Below are positions 11,601 through 24,779 of a DNA stretch of 64,000 bases, one piece after another (the stretch's first letter is position 1; every line of letters starts with the position of its first letter). The notes below the pieces were generated by a model. It searched no databases, was not told the DNA's origin, and was given only the letters and a program-made list of their open reading frames with translations. The stretch is from Rhynchonema sp. JSB1_4 (taxonomy: Eukaryota > Nematoda > Chromadorea > Monhysterida > Xyalidae): contig JASAMV010008455.1 of assembly GCA_030248065.1 (NCBI GenBank), positions 22,902 to 86,901 on the forward strand, given 5' to 3'. A program made the translations under genes and the position numbers.

Positions 11601-14600
11601 ACTAAAATGCATTAGCAATTCTTGTTTCAGGGTGATTTTACTTTTGACATTGCATTTACAAGCAAATACACATAAACAAATGACGCACTTTTGGTCTTTT
11701 TGTGCTGCCATAATGACTTTGTTACAAATCCAAAAATCCCAGCTCTGGGCTAAACACACGTTTTTATCACGGTAAACAACATATAAATTCAACTCTGCAT
11801 TTATTTCACCCATTCAGCAGTAAAGCTTCACTTAAAAAACCAAATATTCATTAAAAACAGCCTGCGCCGGCCAGCGCGGGGGAGTGCGGGCCCCGCGTGT
11901 GCTGCGGGTGGGTGCGGGGGACCCGCGGACGCTGCGGGGGGCATATGCCCGTGTGTTGTAGAAAGGTCACCCGCACCACCCGCGTGCCCCGCGGGGCACT
12001 CGGTTTTCGCGGGCCCCTACCCCCAAACTTACTCGGAGATCTGTAGGTATGAATGAGATGTCAAAACCAGGTCATCACGTACAGTACTTTCATGAAACAT
12101 CACCCACTTTGCCTGCATGGATTTCACGCGTGACACCAAGTCCACATGGCCGGCACTGTATTGTTCGATCACATCTTTCACATCGTATGGTTTGAGCGCC
12201 TCTTTGAATTTTCGTCTATTCACCATCAATTTTATGCGTTGCATTGCCTAAATCCAACTTCTTGAGGTTTCAAAATGAAAAACAACCGAATGATCGTAAC
12301 CGGTTCAAATTTGTCATACCATGATTACACTTGCTGCATGTCTTTGCTAATTTCTAAGCAGACGTAGTTTTTCAGAAACCGTTGTCACATCTACATAATG
12401 CTTATTCAGGAAGCAGTTCCTTCTATCGAACACAGCATGAAGCTATGTACACAGTAGACCTATCACACTGGTATCGAAGAAATTTGATTTAAAAACGCAG
12501 AAGCATACATACATATGTACGTAGTCAAAAATTTTTGGGGATAAATTCCAAGAATCTCTCAACTGACTTGGATAGCGACGCGCCATCTCTTCGGGAATTG
12601 TTCTGGTGAAGCAAATGTGATGAGTACTTCGGGCGGTTCTTCGTCTGTAAAATGAATTTTCACTGTTTGTTGATTTCAACTGTTTTGTTTGCGCAACGCC
12701 GCTTCCCTGTTGTATGTACCTCTGTTTCAACATCTATCGCCGCTTCGTTTCGGCTGTTCCGAAAAATTCACGCATTTTCACGTGCTCAGCCATGCTCACA
12801 AGAACGAGCTCTGTACATCTAAACGCTTGATTTGTGTAAAACCCCAAAACCGGCTACCGGTTTTGAAATACACAAACACGTCAAAAAATAAGTGTCACTA
12901 TGTGTGGGTTATCGATTGGTGAAAACAGACAAGCGTAGACATAGATGGCAGGCTGGCTGATGTCCCGCTTTTGACATAAAGGTCTTGCAATGCAGCTGCT
13001 TCAGGGTATGGTATGACCGTTCGACGCAGTCAATGCAAAAACTATGAGTTCTCACAAAACAATGTGATCTCTAAAGAAGCACGGATTTTCCTAATACTTA
13101 TACGAGTTTCAAATCGGAAAGAATCCCACCGTATAATTCAACCAATTCATCTTCATTGCGCCGTTTTGCTTTTTGCTCCAGCTGTTTGGCGAAAACTGCG
13201 GCGAAGGATATTGAGGCACCCGTGTTTGTGGCTGAAAATCGTTTTCTTCATGCGTGGTGTGTGTTTTATTACTGTGATTTCTTTTTTGCCCCAAACTAAA
13301 ATCTTCTATATATGTACTTGCACTCGCATAAATCGCACGGCACAAAATCTCACAAGAAACCGATAACCAGCATTCGCAAAAATAATCGAAAAGGCGTGGC
13401 AAACAAATGAAATCAAAATTTCAAAGCATGTCGTTGCAAACCATCGTTCTCCAACTGGGCACAACTGTCCGGTGACATGTACTGCAGGGGGACGCTATAT
13501 TCTTGACCGAGCACACGTCGCAATTTGTTGGCTTGCTGCGTCTGACGTCGGAAGCTCAATCGACGAATCGTGTTATGCAACGGGAGCAGCGGGCTCGAGG
13601 GGTTCTTAGGGATCGGACTGTGACTGTTGCGCTCTGGCACTGCTGAAACACTATTGTATACGGCACACTGGCGGTTGTGGGAAACCGGGGGGGGTACAAT
13701 GCTGAGGGTATCACAAAGGAAATGGGGGTTTCATTCAACTGTGCGGGCGACAGGAACGTTTGCCTTGATTCCATAAATAAGAGAGATTTCCTCTGTGGAA
13801 TATGATCCATTCAGATTTAAGTGTCCGATGCTCCCCTCAGATGTTTCAAATGTGAAGTGCACTGTTCATATGCCTACAAGTACACCGCTACCGCTGCTTT
13901 TTTACCGAACAAAAAGTTGGAATAAAATAAATGGGGACACACCGCAAGCTTGGCTATGTAGGAAAACAAACCGCACACTCGAACTTTCTAGATAATAATC
14001 AATTTGTCACACAAAAACACTAACCAGGTTCATGTGTGTTACCATCACTGTCTTTGTTCTGTTTCTTGTTCTTATCTGATGCTCCATTCGTGTAATCGGG
14101 CGGAGTCATCATTGTGCCTAGCGTAGAGCTCAGCAGACCAGATCTAAAAGGAGAAGGAAATTATGAAATAGCTGTACTGTAGCTGCATCAGTGTTTTGTG
14201 GGAGACGGGACTGTTCTAGCCGTACAAAAAGGTTTTCGTCATTCCCACTCTGGCGCAACCACACAGATTTGGCTGGCACATGTTTCAGAAAATGGTTACA
14301 CAAAACAGCCTCCCCAACCTGAAGTGTTCAGCACAGAGATCATGCAATGACGGTGCTTTCTTCATTGTGCCACTTTCACTCCGTCGCACCAATCGTGTGA
14401 TGAAATTGCCGTTTTTTGCTGTGGAGAATCTGAAATTTGGTGATGTTTTAAAATAACATTGGAATATATAAGCATGCATAATTGATGGAGAAAACGAATA
14501 GTGAGTGACATTAAAAATTTGGCTGTGCTGAAGCCCTGAAGATTGCAGTTTGATTTCTTCTGAAGATTAAAAGTTCTGATTAGAACACAGGAAAGTTTGG

Positions 14601-17600
14601 AAATATCCAAAGCCACAACCAAACTTTTTACCAGCCAAAATTTCGACTGCACGATCTGAAAATTATGCTTTCTTTCGTTTGTAAACCAAGCTTCATGCAC
14701 CAAAGACGACATTACAAATCGGTCAGGATAACGTCTGGGACAACATTTATCCGGATCGTACGAGGAAAGGAGGAATAGAGCACATTTTACCGATTCTTTA
14801 TCCTGGTGACCGTGCTCAGTTTCGGGATTGATGAATTTGGCTGTAGACTTTGTTCATCGTCCGGTCGCACGTGGTTTTCGCCTTTGTGCTTGTTTTTGCG
14901 GCTGACAAATGAAGAGCAAAAGGATAGAAACAGGGGGACAGTGGACAGATTTGACAAATTGATACATAGTTTCATGGTCGATTCGGTTGTGACCACTGCA
15001 GAGTTGGTCGTTTGCACGCACACCCGTGGTGCGAGTGAACAATGACAAATGATATGCTAGGTCCGGAGCTGATTGATTCGCGATCACCTAACCGATGAAC
15101 AACTTGAATTTGCGTTCACTTTTTACAACAACAGGGAATTGCGAAAGATGTCAACACAATAGGACACTTGGAAGACAGAGATTGGTTGACTAAAGCTATG
15201 CAGAGACTGACAGAGTACTAGAGTTGCATATGCATGCGAATACGTATGATTCTTTCACCTGTCACTTGGCATAATTTGTCGTTCATTGCTGGAATAAAAG
15301 TATTAAACGTTATTCTCAGCAGTGCAAACCAACCGTTTTATTACCTCATACCGAAGTTATCCATCCATATACAGTATAGTAACACTACGCCAACGCGAGC
15401 CTGATTTCGGGGGTGGTTGATCGGTAAAACATTCAGACTTGGCTGATGTTTTGGGAAACGTTACACGTTGAAGAATACAAAGTGGAGCATGATGATTTTC
15501 TCTTTCTATTCGTTTTGAGTACACTCCACATTCGAAATCGGGCTTGTTGGCGTAGTTTGTCTTTACACTGTAGATCCTCTCGCATAGAGCCCCAAAGGCT
15601 CTAGAGCCTCAGGGGGTCTTTGCGGTAAAAAAGGGTCCAAATCGGCCTCACAATGGTCGACATTTATACTCACTTTCTGTATCGAAAAAAAACAGAAGAG
15701 CAAGTTGGCTCACTCAGTTTTCGGCGACTTTATACAGTACACCTTCCAGGTAGCGTGACATCTGGGGTTGGTTGATGAATAAGCACGCCACAGGGATTGT
15801 ATGTACAGAGCTGCCGGTACACGACGGCGATTCAGATGCTTCTGACGTTGATGCTGCTGCACTTTCAGCGCGAATCCCGAACCGAGAATACCCTGCAGTT
15901 GGAGGGGGTGTTTGAGCAACTATACATCACTTTTTTGAGCCGCTCACTCTATTTCTATAATATTCGCATTGGCACAGTTGTGGTGGACATGATAACAAGA
16001 ACGCTAGCTATCAGCTAGGCCTGCTTGGATGGAATTGGAGAGTTCTTGTTCATCCCTCTGCTGACCAATACAAAATGTAGGAATACGAAGGCCTGAGTTT
16101 GGAAAATGCACATGGACATGTTATTACACGGCTATTTCTGGTGCTGGTGTTCCCCACTTAAAGCCCCCTCGGGTGCTCTAAGTGGACAACTTACCACTTG
16201 AAACCCCGGACATTCTAATTGCATAAATTTTTTGACTACAAATTTTTAACACGTTTTTCAGTTGTTTTACCACGAGATGAAGATCCTCACTATATCAGGT
16301 TCAAATATGCCATCAGAATGTCAAGATACCGCACTAAAGTGCCCTTTAACAATGCTGGAAACACCCAGATTTCCGCTGAAAGCCGCCGATGGAAACGTTT
16401 CCACTTCAGTCCTCCGGGGACCTATTAGACTACTTTTTTTGTTGGAGGGCCCATTTATTATCAATTTTCGCTTGGAACCATTGCACAGTACCAGCTGCAA
16501 CTTTGGGTGAATTCTGCCCGTACGCGTGCAGCACGCGTGCGTACGCATGCACGCCTTTGACGCCTGCGGGCACAATGTATAACCACCCAGCGGTGCGCAG
16601 TGCACGCATACGCACGCGTGCGTACCGGTGCACCGCGTGCACGCCTTTGACCTTTTCAGCACTGTGCACGCGGTGCATGTGGTGCATTCGACCTCCTATA
16701 CTTTTGTGTGTGCAGGCGTCAAACGCGTGCATGCGTACGCACGCGTGCTGCACGCGCAAAGGCAGAATTCACCTAGAGTTGCAGCGCGTACTGTATGTCT
16801 GTGTTTACTTCAGCGCCATCCGCTGCGCGCACAATATCATGTTCTATAGCTGAACCAGAAGCTGTATTGTCAATCACGCACACCCGGACGTGGCGCCATC
16901 AACATTAGTCGTTCATTGTGTTCTAATGAAACAGATGACCATAAACGATGACCGACGATCAAAATTCACAACAACTAAAACTCACGGCCGGCAATGCAAA
17001 GAACGATATGCCCAACAGTGAACATACAGAAGCGATCATTTTGCCACCCCACGAGCTCGGTATCTTATCGCCATAACCGATTGTGGTCAGTGTGGTCTGA
17101 ATGCAATGGTTCAATGGCTTGACACACGTTCATGGAAGCGGGCGATTTTCGATTTTTTGACATTGGCAAGCGATGTTTTCTGCGCCATTGGCATGATAAC
17201 AAAGGTGGCTGACATACATAGCATTTCTTGCTTATGCGCAACTTGGATATCATGCCCTCTTTCTTGTCGAAGTCGTAGACGTCAATGGTCCAATGGGCAT
17301 GATAACAAACAAGACCGCGAAGGAGTCCCATTGATCCCATTATCGCACTCCTGTATTTCTTATGTCTGATACGAAACTTCATCTCACGGAGGCGCAACGG
17401 TAGATTTGTGCATGATCCAGTTGCCGATGTTTCACAACGGCTATAAAAGCGCAAACTCACCACACCCCACCACAGTGCGTCAGCGAACGTATCGAATTGA
17501 TCGTTGTATCCCTTCTCCATGACGTACACCAAAAACGATGCCATAACCAGACCGATGATGCCGATATAGAAAGTGGTCACCAATTCCTGTAGATGGCGAA

Positions 17601-19339
17601 ATCGGAATGACAGAGGGTTACAAATCTGTTGATTTTGTTGAAATGGTAATTCCCGTCTGCTTGGCTGTGAGTTCAGTTCAGCACACGAAGCTGTTCATGC
17701 AAATACATCGAACAAAACAAAGGACTAAATTCTTCGCACACAATACATACCTGTCTGTGCGCATACACGACCGATCCCAGTAGTTTCCATGTGCCAGCCC
17801 TGCGATCGATTCGGAGCATGCGCAATATTTGGAAGAATCGGAGACCTCGAATCGCTGATGTGGCAAACACCTGATGCAAAGTATAATGTTGGTGCCAAGC
17901 GCATTAAAGGGTGTGTCTAACGTCTCTTAACCCCATGTTTTATGAGGTGCAATCGAAAGATGACCTCGACAGGCTCGCGTGTGCAAGAAACCGCGTCTTG
18001 TAGCTCGCTAAATCGCGAAATCTTGAGGGTTACTTTTCGAATTAAATCAATTTCCGGACACAAAACTCCAGGCGCTTTTGAGTGGGCGCCACTCACGTTT
18101 GGCGTTTTTCTGCTGAAACATTGCATGTTTAAGCGCGGCTCAGCCGCCTATACAATGCACGTAGACGCTCAACACACACCGCTCTGGCTGCTGGCTTGAC
18201 TGTGGACACAATGAATGTTTCATTTAACACATAGAAGCTGGTTTGTGTGTGTTTCGCATCGTAGCTTTTTTCCGTCAGCTCAGTCTGAATTTTGTGTCCG
18301 GAAATTGATTTTATTCGAAAAGCAACCCTCAAGATTTCGCGATTTAGCGAGTTAGAAGACGCGGTTGTTTTGCACACGGCGGCCTTTCGGGGGCATCTTT
18401 CAATTCCGCCCAAAAAACATGGGCTTAGGAGACGTTAGACACACCCTTTAAGAATTGTGAAATGTACCGTGTCATAAAATATGAGGGTCGAGCGCATAAA
18501 AAGAATGTGAGAACTTGACTGTACACGGTACCTGCCCAGTGGCGCCGACAACCAAGACAACGAAGGATGCACAAAGAACGAGGGCATCTGAAACATTGAA
18601 TGCAAGAATTAGCAAATATAGAGGTGCATTCGCACTGATGATGACCTGATGCACTGCTCGTCCGTGAAAACAGGTCGATTCGAGCAATCGGAATGCACTG
18701 CTATAGAAAAAATAAACATAAACACAAACATTAATTACCACATGAACATAAACACCGACCAATCAAACAATAGGGCGATGTAGCAAATCGTATTCGGCCT
18801 CTCCAACCCCGATACCTCGACCGACAGCCGCACGACCAAATACGCAACACATACTCGACAGCCAGCCAGATTAGGAATACTAGTTCCTGTATTTGAAAGG
18901 GGAACGTCATCTCAGACGTGACTGATGGGCATGATAACAAACATTGATTACAAGAAGGTTTTTCCAAAACCGTGAATCTGTACAAATGGTGTGCAACAGC
19001 TTCAAACTTTGGTTTCTTGCTAAATGGACAGCAAAAAATAGTAATTTAAAAGCTCTTTAACGTACCACATGAAACAGTGTGACCGTAGCAACTTCAGCGT
19101 ATTCATCGATGGTTGACAATACGGACAGCGTCAGGCACAGACAGACCATAAGAAGGCTGCAAATTGTCTTTTATTTTTCTAAAACGTTGTTTTATGGACT
19201 TGGTTTGCAACTTAAAGGACTCACATGAACACGTGATAGGTTACTGATATAAAGCCCCGAGGTCGTTCCAGAAAATTGTAGACTTTCATTTGTCGCAGCC
19301 GCCATTGCTGCTCGGGGGAGAAACGCGAGTTGCTCATGC
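8621..19339 (-). CDS. kqt: KCNQ (Kv7) voltage-gated potassium channel
   Basis: Six-helix delayed-rectifier channel at the plasma membrane, PIP2- and calmodulin-dependent in known relatives. Exons, in gene order: 19225-19339 ([10 protein letters not shown] pre-S1), 19066-19156 (S1, [10 protein letters not shown]), 18760-18886 (S2, [17 protein letters not shown]), 18532-18587 (S3), 17751-17870 (S4, with [12 protein letters not shown]), 17461-17586 (S5, ending FADALWWGV), 16986-17096 (pore TTIGYGD and S6 start), 15743-15892 (S6 end, helix A with an IQ-like site), 14791-14901, 14025-14143, 13442-13642, 12568-12644, 12108-12247 (helix [14 protein letters not shown]), 9616-9700 (helix C), 8621-9301 (helix [12 protein letters not shown], then a Ser/Pro-rich tail and stop). 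Phase closes everywhere except between 15743 and 14901, where an exon of length 2 mod 3 is missing from my reading. The first exon here has an ATG two bases after an acceptor; the true start may be further upstream (see 20531-20671). Which nematode KQT paralogue it matches is not decidable by eye. Confidence 0.95.
9942..12045. mobile_element. 2.1-kb palindromic element with GC-rich ends
   Basis: Near-perfect inverted repeat whose edges read TACAGATCTCCGAGTAAG and its reverse complement. The outer about 170 bp of each arm are extremely G+C-rich (runs such as GCGGGTGG and CCCCGCGGGGC) and carry shorter palindromes inside. The inner part is AT-richer. It fills most of the KCNQ intron 9701-12107, ending about 60 bp from an exon. 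Mirror-image open frames (for example 10195-10428 on plus and 11580-11813 on minus) encode nearly identical peptides of 77 residues, as expected of the palindrome. No transposase was recognised. A target duplication could not be fixed; a TA is possible. Confidence 0.9.
15378..15565. mobile_element. MITE, copy 2 of the 492-687 family
   Basis: Aligns along its length with 492-687: same terminal CTACGCCAACRCGAGCC block, same internal ACACGTTGAAGAATACAAAG and TTTTCTCTTTCTATTCGTTT blocks, same inverted right end. The left terminus is eroded. It lies in a KCNQ intron. It contains GGCTGATGTTTT, a one-base variant of the dispersed motif. Confidence 0.8.
16492..16794. repeat. 0.3-kb inverted repeat rich in CG/TG alternation
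   Basis: Arms begin GCTGCAACT and share GGTGAATTCTGCC. The interior is dominated by alternating purine-pyrimidine tracts such as GTACGCACGCGTGC, which form both nested hairpins and potential Z-DNA. It lies in a KCNQ intron. The open frames it contains on both strands are produced by the repeat and are not genes. Confidence 0.75.
17908..18447. mobile_element. 0.54-kb MITE with TTAA target
   Basis: Inverted termini AGGGTGTGTCTAACGTCTC; TTAA flanks both sides (17904-17907 and 18448-18451). Further inside the arms match through a shared block ATCAATTTCCGGACACAAA. No coding capacity. It lies in the KCNQ intron between the S3 and S4 exons. Confidence 0.85.
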
Positions 19340-20530
19340 CTGAAACGTCAAGGGCTCGATAATACATGTATGTACTGTAGTTGATGGTCGGTCCAGTCCG
19401 CGCCGGTCTTACGTCAAGAAGTGAAACATCACAAAGCCAAAACGAACCTAGCAGTCGTAGACACCAGCCGGGCTTCGGGTGATTTTCGGCCTTTGTGAAA
19501 CGATCGGTTGGGATTTCAGGCTTAGGAGGCGACACTCCGCAACACTTTTCGAGAAACCAAAGCTGAAAATACTTTGTTTTTCATTTTTCCTTAATTTTGT
19601 GAAACCAGAGTTTGATGTCAAAGATGGGCATGATAACAACGATGACACGCACGACTATGAACTGCATAATGTGAAAAGCACTAAGAAATACAGTATTTTA
19701 ATCAACACAACAATAGTAATCTGCAAAAGCAAAAATTTTTTAAAAATATTCAAAAGATCGGTTGATATACAGCACCATAATCTGGTGGAGGTGGCCAAGT
19801 CACGGTTGGCAAAAGCATTGAAGCGTGCGAAAACAGCGGTAAACATTGACTTGTGGTTTTTTGTAGAAATCAGAGCGGTTACTTTTTATCAAGTTGTGCA
19901 GCAGGTGGAAAATCAGGATTTGCAGCTATGTATGTATGCGTGCGCATATGTATAGGTATAAGGTATGTATGTCAAAAGTCGGTCACAACCTAACGTCAAG
20001 AATAATCTGACAAACGCAAATACCTACATATGTATGCCACAGTTGATAAAATTGGAGCGGAAGAAGATTCGAATCGGGCCTGAGATACATACTGCAGACG
20101 CAAAAATTTAAAGTTACTGTCCTGATCCTTGGTGCACATTGCAGTGGTAAGCCGTGACAAAGTCAAAACCGTCGCTTGAATCATTGCCAGAAAATTTGCG
20201 ATTATACAATAGAACAAACGATAACATTGAACTGGAATCCGTTTGCATCTTGCAATAGATTGAGATTAAATCGGACAAATTTGCAAACAAACAAGCAAAC
20301 ATAACCAAGCGGATTTGTGTCAGAAAGTGCCAAAGACGACAAATACATAGTTACACTGTAGGTCAGTAAAGTTTTTCTGTAAAACACGAGCCGTGATTGT
20401 TTGCCATAACCATTAACTAGACAGATTACCAAAAGTTTATGTGTGCCTATACTTATGTATATGCAGGTGCAGAAAAAAGTCTAAAAATGTATTTCTCTCT
20501 ACACAAAATCAGGCCCAAACCAGAACCCAC

Positions 20531-20671
20531 CGTGCTGCAACAATCAGGGTGGTGGTTGTTTGCTGGATCATTCAGCAGCTGATCAGACACCACCCTTGTG
20601 GTCTGGTTTGTTCCTGGCGAAAGTCGATCCGATTCGGCAGTACCGAACAGAGCCGAAGTACGACGGAGCAT
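20531..20671 (-). CDS. Candidate 5' coding exon, possibly of KCNQ
   Basis: A minus-strand stretch starting with ATG at 20671 and ending at a strong GTGGGT donor. It encodes a soluble Ser/Thr/Asn-rich segment beginning MLRRTSALFGTAE and ending NNHHPDCCST. KCNQ N-termini are poorly conserved and soluble, so position and strand suit a first exon. It ends in phase 0, whereas the next recognised exon needs phase 1, so at least one exon would be missing in between or the exon belongs to something else. Confidence 0.35.
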
Positions 20672-20751
20672 CTGGCTCGACTGAAATTAGAAACACATAC
20701 ATACGTACATACATACATGGCATACAGTGTTCCCTTTTTATAGTGACATGA

Positions 20752-22541
20752 TCGGAACTGGTCATTTTTTCGGTCACCGCACATAAAAAATATACTAGAA
20801 TGATATGGTTAACCGAATGATATCATGAAAGTTCTAAAACAGCGTTATCTTGATGTATAAACACATGCGTAGAGGGATTATGTAATGGGTAGTACACTGT
20901 CGCATTATCCTTGTCAGAAAAATGTCTGGATTTTATCGGGTGCCGCTGCCAGGTTTGCGCAAAATCAGTTCAGTCCGTTAATGTCATATTAAATGCAAAC
21001 CGGCCTTTGTGAAAGCCGGGCTTTGAGCTGGCTGTTGGGTTTGCGAAACATGAACCCAACAACCCTCAAACTTACTGTGAGGAAGGAACCTGTTCAGCAG
21101 CGAAAACACGATAATTTGGGCACTGATTTACGAACTCATTTTCCATTCCTGACCATGCCACTTTTTAGCACCCAAAATGTTAGGATCTTGGCTCATGGCC
21201 TAAGAAACATCTGTACAGCAAAAAACTAAAAGATTACCGGTACCCCGACAGCAGCCAGGCTCAATGACTAGTACGTTTGTTGACAGAGTCGACTAAATTG
21301 ATCATTTTGGCACCCTGAGTCTCTCAAAATGAGTTTTTATAGGAATAAAATGTAAACACAAACCTGACGGTAGGATGACTGAGCGTTTTGAGCTGCATTT
21401 TTAGGATTTATTTATTTTGTGATCATGAACAGCTTTAGAAGCCCGTTGACTATTTTTTTAGTTCTGCTTTGACTAGACAAAGGCAAGCTTGAACGTGGGT
21501 GTGTTGCGTTCGCAAGTTTCAAAAACCCATTTCTTGAAGACACTCAAACTAACTTTCGGTGTTTGTTTTGCACGTCAGAACATGAGAACAGGCCACTTTG
21601 AGCTGGGTTCTTGACGTAACCGCCGAATTTTCATCCATGGGCCCAGAAGCTTCACATGATATGGAGCATTTTATCAGAAGAACCCAAATAACAAAGCGGT
21701 ATCATGTCACAATGGGGTTCGCTTGGACTACATATTGTCTTCAGCAGAGCAGCAGTGGTTTTTTCAAGTTTGAGGACAAATGTCACGACTATTTATGTGG
21801 ACCCATAACACTCACTCAACTACAGTATGTTTGACAACTTCGCAGTAAGAAGTTAAAAATGTTCTTCTAGAGTCAGACCAACAGGTTCCAAATTCCAGAT
21901 CTCTGTTTGCGGCAAATTTGCATTTTTTGGTCAAATACATGCCATTTAACTCAAACCTTCAAGTGGTTTGTAGTTGAACCCAAGTTTATCAGGCCACTTT
22001 AAACGTGTGTGAAAAAGCGTGGGCCGAAGACAAAAGACAAAACTGTCCTGAATTCATAATTCATGATCATGTACAGAAAGAATACGGATAAAAATGGATT
22101 TTACCTCAGGGGTTGTTCAAAAGACCTTTTAGCTGAAAGTGGTTCCACTGCAGTGCTTAAAAGTGTGGTGGTGGAGCATAAAATAGGTTCGGTTGTGTGT
22201 GTTACTTGGTTTCGAAGTGAAGAAACAGGTTTCTTCTTCCAGAGCGTCTGGGGCTCCCAGCCGGAATGGGTCGACTTCAAACCAAGCAGGCTGTCAACGT
22301 ATATAATCCGGTCTTGCCATAATCCTCCTATTGGTGACTTGCAGTTGCAATGACTGGGTATGTGCCAACTGCGGGCACCCCAAATAATTACTGAAAATTC
22401 ACACGCTGTTTTGTCCCTTGTCTAATGGGATCGACTCAAGACCAAGCCTACCTTCTGAAGGTGATGTTTTACGTTCTCACTCTAATCCTAATTTTTAAGT
22501 CCAGGTCATAAAGACACTCCCAAAGCACGCACCTTCCTCAC
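20752..22541. other. No recognisable gene
   Basis: Apart from ACATACAT-type short tandem repeats just to the left, I see no exon with matching splice signals and protein character. A 96-residue open frame at 22063-22353 on plus has no recognised similarity and no clear acceptor. Confidence 0.5.
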
Positions 22542-22708
22542 CGTCACCAGTCCACCCCCATCGACCTCTTTGCCTTTCAAAGCCGATGTTTCACTGTCAC
22601 TATCTGAGTCGCTACTCAGCACTGCGATCCAGCTCGACTTTCGTTGTCCCACTTTTCGAGCGCCGCCCGGATTTGGCGCCGATAATCGACACTGCCAATT
22701 ACCATCGG
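22542..22708 (-). CDS. Orphan internal exon, Ser/Asp-rich
   Basis: A 167-nt exon: acceptor TTGACAG above 22708, donor GTGAGG below 22542, ending in phase 0 after two leading bases. It encodes a Gly/Arg/Lys-rich segment, then an acidic run with the sequence SSDSDSDSETSAL. The composition suggests a disordered regulatory segment. Family not recognised; it could be an upstream exon of the KCNQ gene or of another minus-strand gene. Confidence 0.4.
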
Positions 22709-22815
22709 CTGTCAACATTGTGGCTGGGATGATGTACTGTATTTCAGTAAATTATATTGTGCTGAAAGTGTGGTCTTCAGCATTTTCTCTTGGCCCGGCC
22801 ACTGAAAATGTATGA

Positions 22816-24740
22816 AATGGCCTCTCATTGAACAACAGACACACAACAGCGCAAATTCGATAGCGGTGCGCTCGTTTGAAACAAAGTCGTAATCAATTAA
22901 GGAATGCCGAAAATTATAGAGAACATGAGTGTTTACTTGGGATAGTGGAATCATAACATGTACGATGTGCCAAAAACAACACATGGCGCACAGTTGCTCA
23001 CACTGGTGTTTCACTGGTCTGGCCAGGCACGCACCAACCAACCCCTGATAGCAACTGGACGAAACGTTCATGATCATACATATATATGTGACCCACAATT
23101 AGTATTCATCAGACCGTTTTTTGTGTTTACCGCTTTCTTCAGCAGCTGATCCGTAGCCACGGACAACAACGCATGAGTATTGACACAGTGAATGAAAAAA
23201 CAACTCTCGTCAAGATTTCGTGCACAGGAACGGCCTCATACCGGACTGCACTGGTCTACTATAGAAACAGCAATAAACACGCCCATATCATACGACAGTC
23301 AGAAAATTTAAACGCCGGTCCTACGTCAATCGTTGTGCGCTTCAATGTGAGTACCAAAGCGTACCCAGTACCCAAGTTCACATGCGGATGCCGATGGCCT
23401 ATAAGTATGGCCATATACTTTCGCAAGTGCGGATCCCAAGTGCGGGAGTGAAGTTTTTATGAACACACAACAAGCGCGCACTCACGCACTACACAGAACA
23501 GGACAAATGGGCCGTTGGTGGTTGTAATCATGCGTACAAATTTTACCCAACAAATTTTTCCAAACGTTTTCAAAAAAGTTACCAAAACTTAACATCAGAT
23601 TTCTGAAAAGCTGAACAGGTCAATGTCGGAGATGAGCCCGAAGTTAATCGCAGTACTTTCGTATTTCGCTTTTCTACCTGTACCAATGGACAGAGAGTAA
23701 CGCCAAAATGGGGGGGAGCAGACATGAAAGTTATGAAGGGACAGCAGCATGCTTTGGGTCGTGCGTGCCTGCTATTGTTGTGTACCACAAACAACCCCAG
23801 CCACAGGTGGGGCCATGAGCTCATAAAAATGCGGGCACGCGTCGTTCAGAAATCAATACGTCAGCCACACTGTACTGCAAATTAATCGGTCGGACAGGTA
23901 CACCTGTGCTGTGCACGTGTTTGTTATTGTAAATGTGACCAGTTGTGCCAGGTGTGTGTCGGAGCACAGGGTTCGCAATAAAGGGCAAAATTGGCGATGT
24001 TTTTGTAGGTGCCACTGCAACAAAGCCACTAACCTGATGATTGCCAACGATAAAATAATATGACGGCATCATTAACTGTCATCACCATCAATTTATTGAC
24101 CATATGTCAGTTGTCTGCCACAGTAGACTTTTGAGAGTGCGAATGAGGACGAGTCATTGCATTCGGAACAGTGATCGTTCCTGTTTTTCTGCTTCGATGC
24201 ATCCAGCGCACAAAGCAACCATAATAAAAAGCACATGAAATATAATTTGAATTGAACTCACCTGATGGACTACATGCATACATTAGTACCTAAGCCATGA
24301 TCTGACAAGGTGGCCCGAAAACGTTCCAATCTTTCGTTGACAAATCGAGAATAATGTGACCACACGTATTATACATACTACATAACCTTGACATGAATCC
24401 AACAAAAGGCGGACAAATGAAAACGAATGTGCCGCAAAATAAAGTTTCACAAAGAGTTTCAGAATTATAATACATCTCGTACGAGGGGAAGAATTGCCTC
24501 AGTTCACAAACGCATCTGATTTTCACTCAAACTTCAATTTTTCGACCCAGCCACAGCCAAACTTCATCTCTCTCCAATCAAGCTTCTGCAACTTTGGCCA
24601 GCAAAATCAGTAACGGTTTGGACCCAAGCATAGCAATTATTCATATCTCGTGGTTAGATGACATTCTATAACAAAATATTTTTTTAAAAACATCGATGTT
24701 CATTTGACAAGATGAGCAATTTCTCTCATCATATTAAGTG
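22816..24740. other. No convincing gene
   Basis: Several open frames of 60-130 codons occur on both strands, but none with clear paired splice sites or recognisable motifs. The plus frame at 23173-23451 is the most protein-like; I cannot support it further. Confidence 0.4.
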
Positions 24741-24779
24741 AATGTGAAACATCACCCAGCCCATTACCAGGTCGCAGTG

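Noticed and set aside
10195..11813. Two 77-residue near-identical open frames on opposite strands
   Set aside because: Arms of the 2.1-kb palindrome; no splice sites, no family resemblance.
16389..16853. Open frame of 154 codons on plus and 109-113 on minus, Cys/Arg-rich
   Set aside because: Created by the GTACGC-type inverted repeat in a KCNQ intron.
19479..19955. 158-codon open frame on the plus strand
   Set aside because: Lies just upstream of the KCNQ pre-S1 exon on the opposite strand, Lys/Asn-rich with no domain; likely fortuitous in AT-rich DNA.
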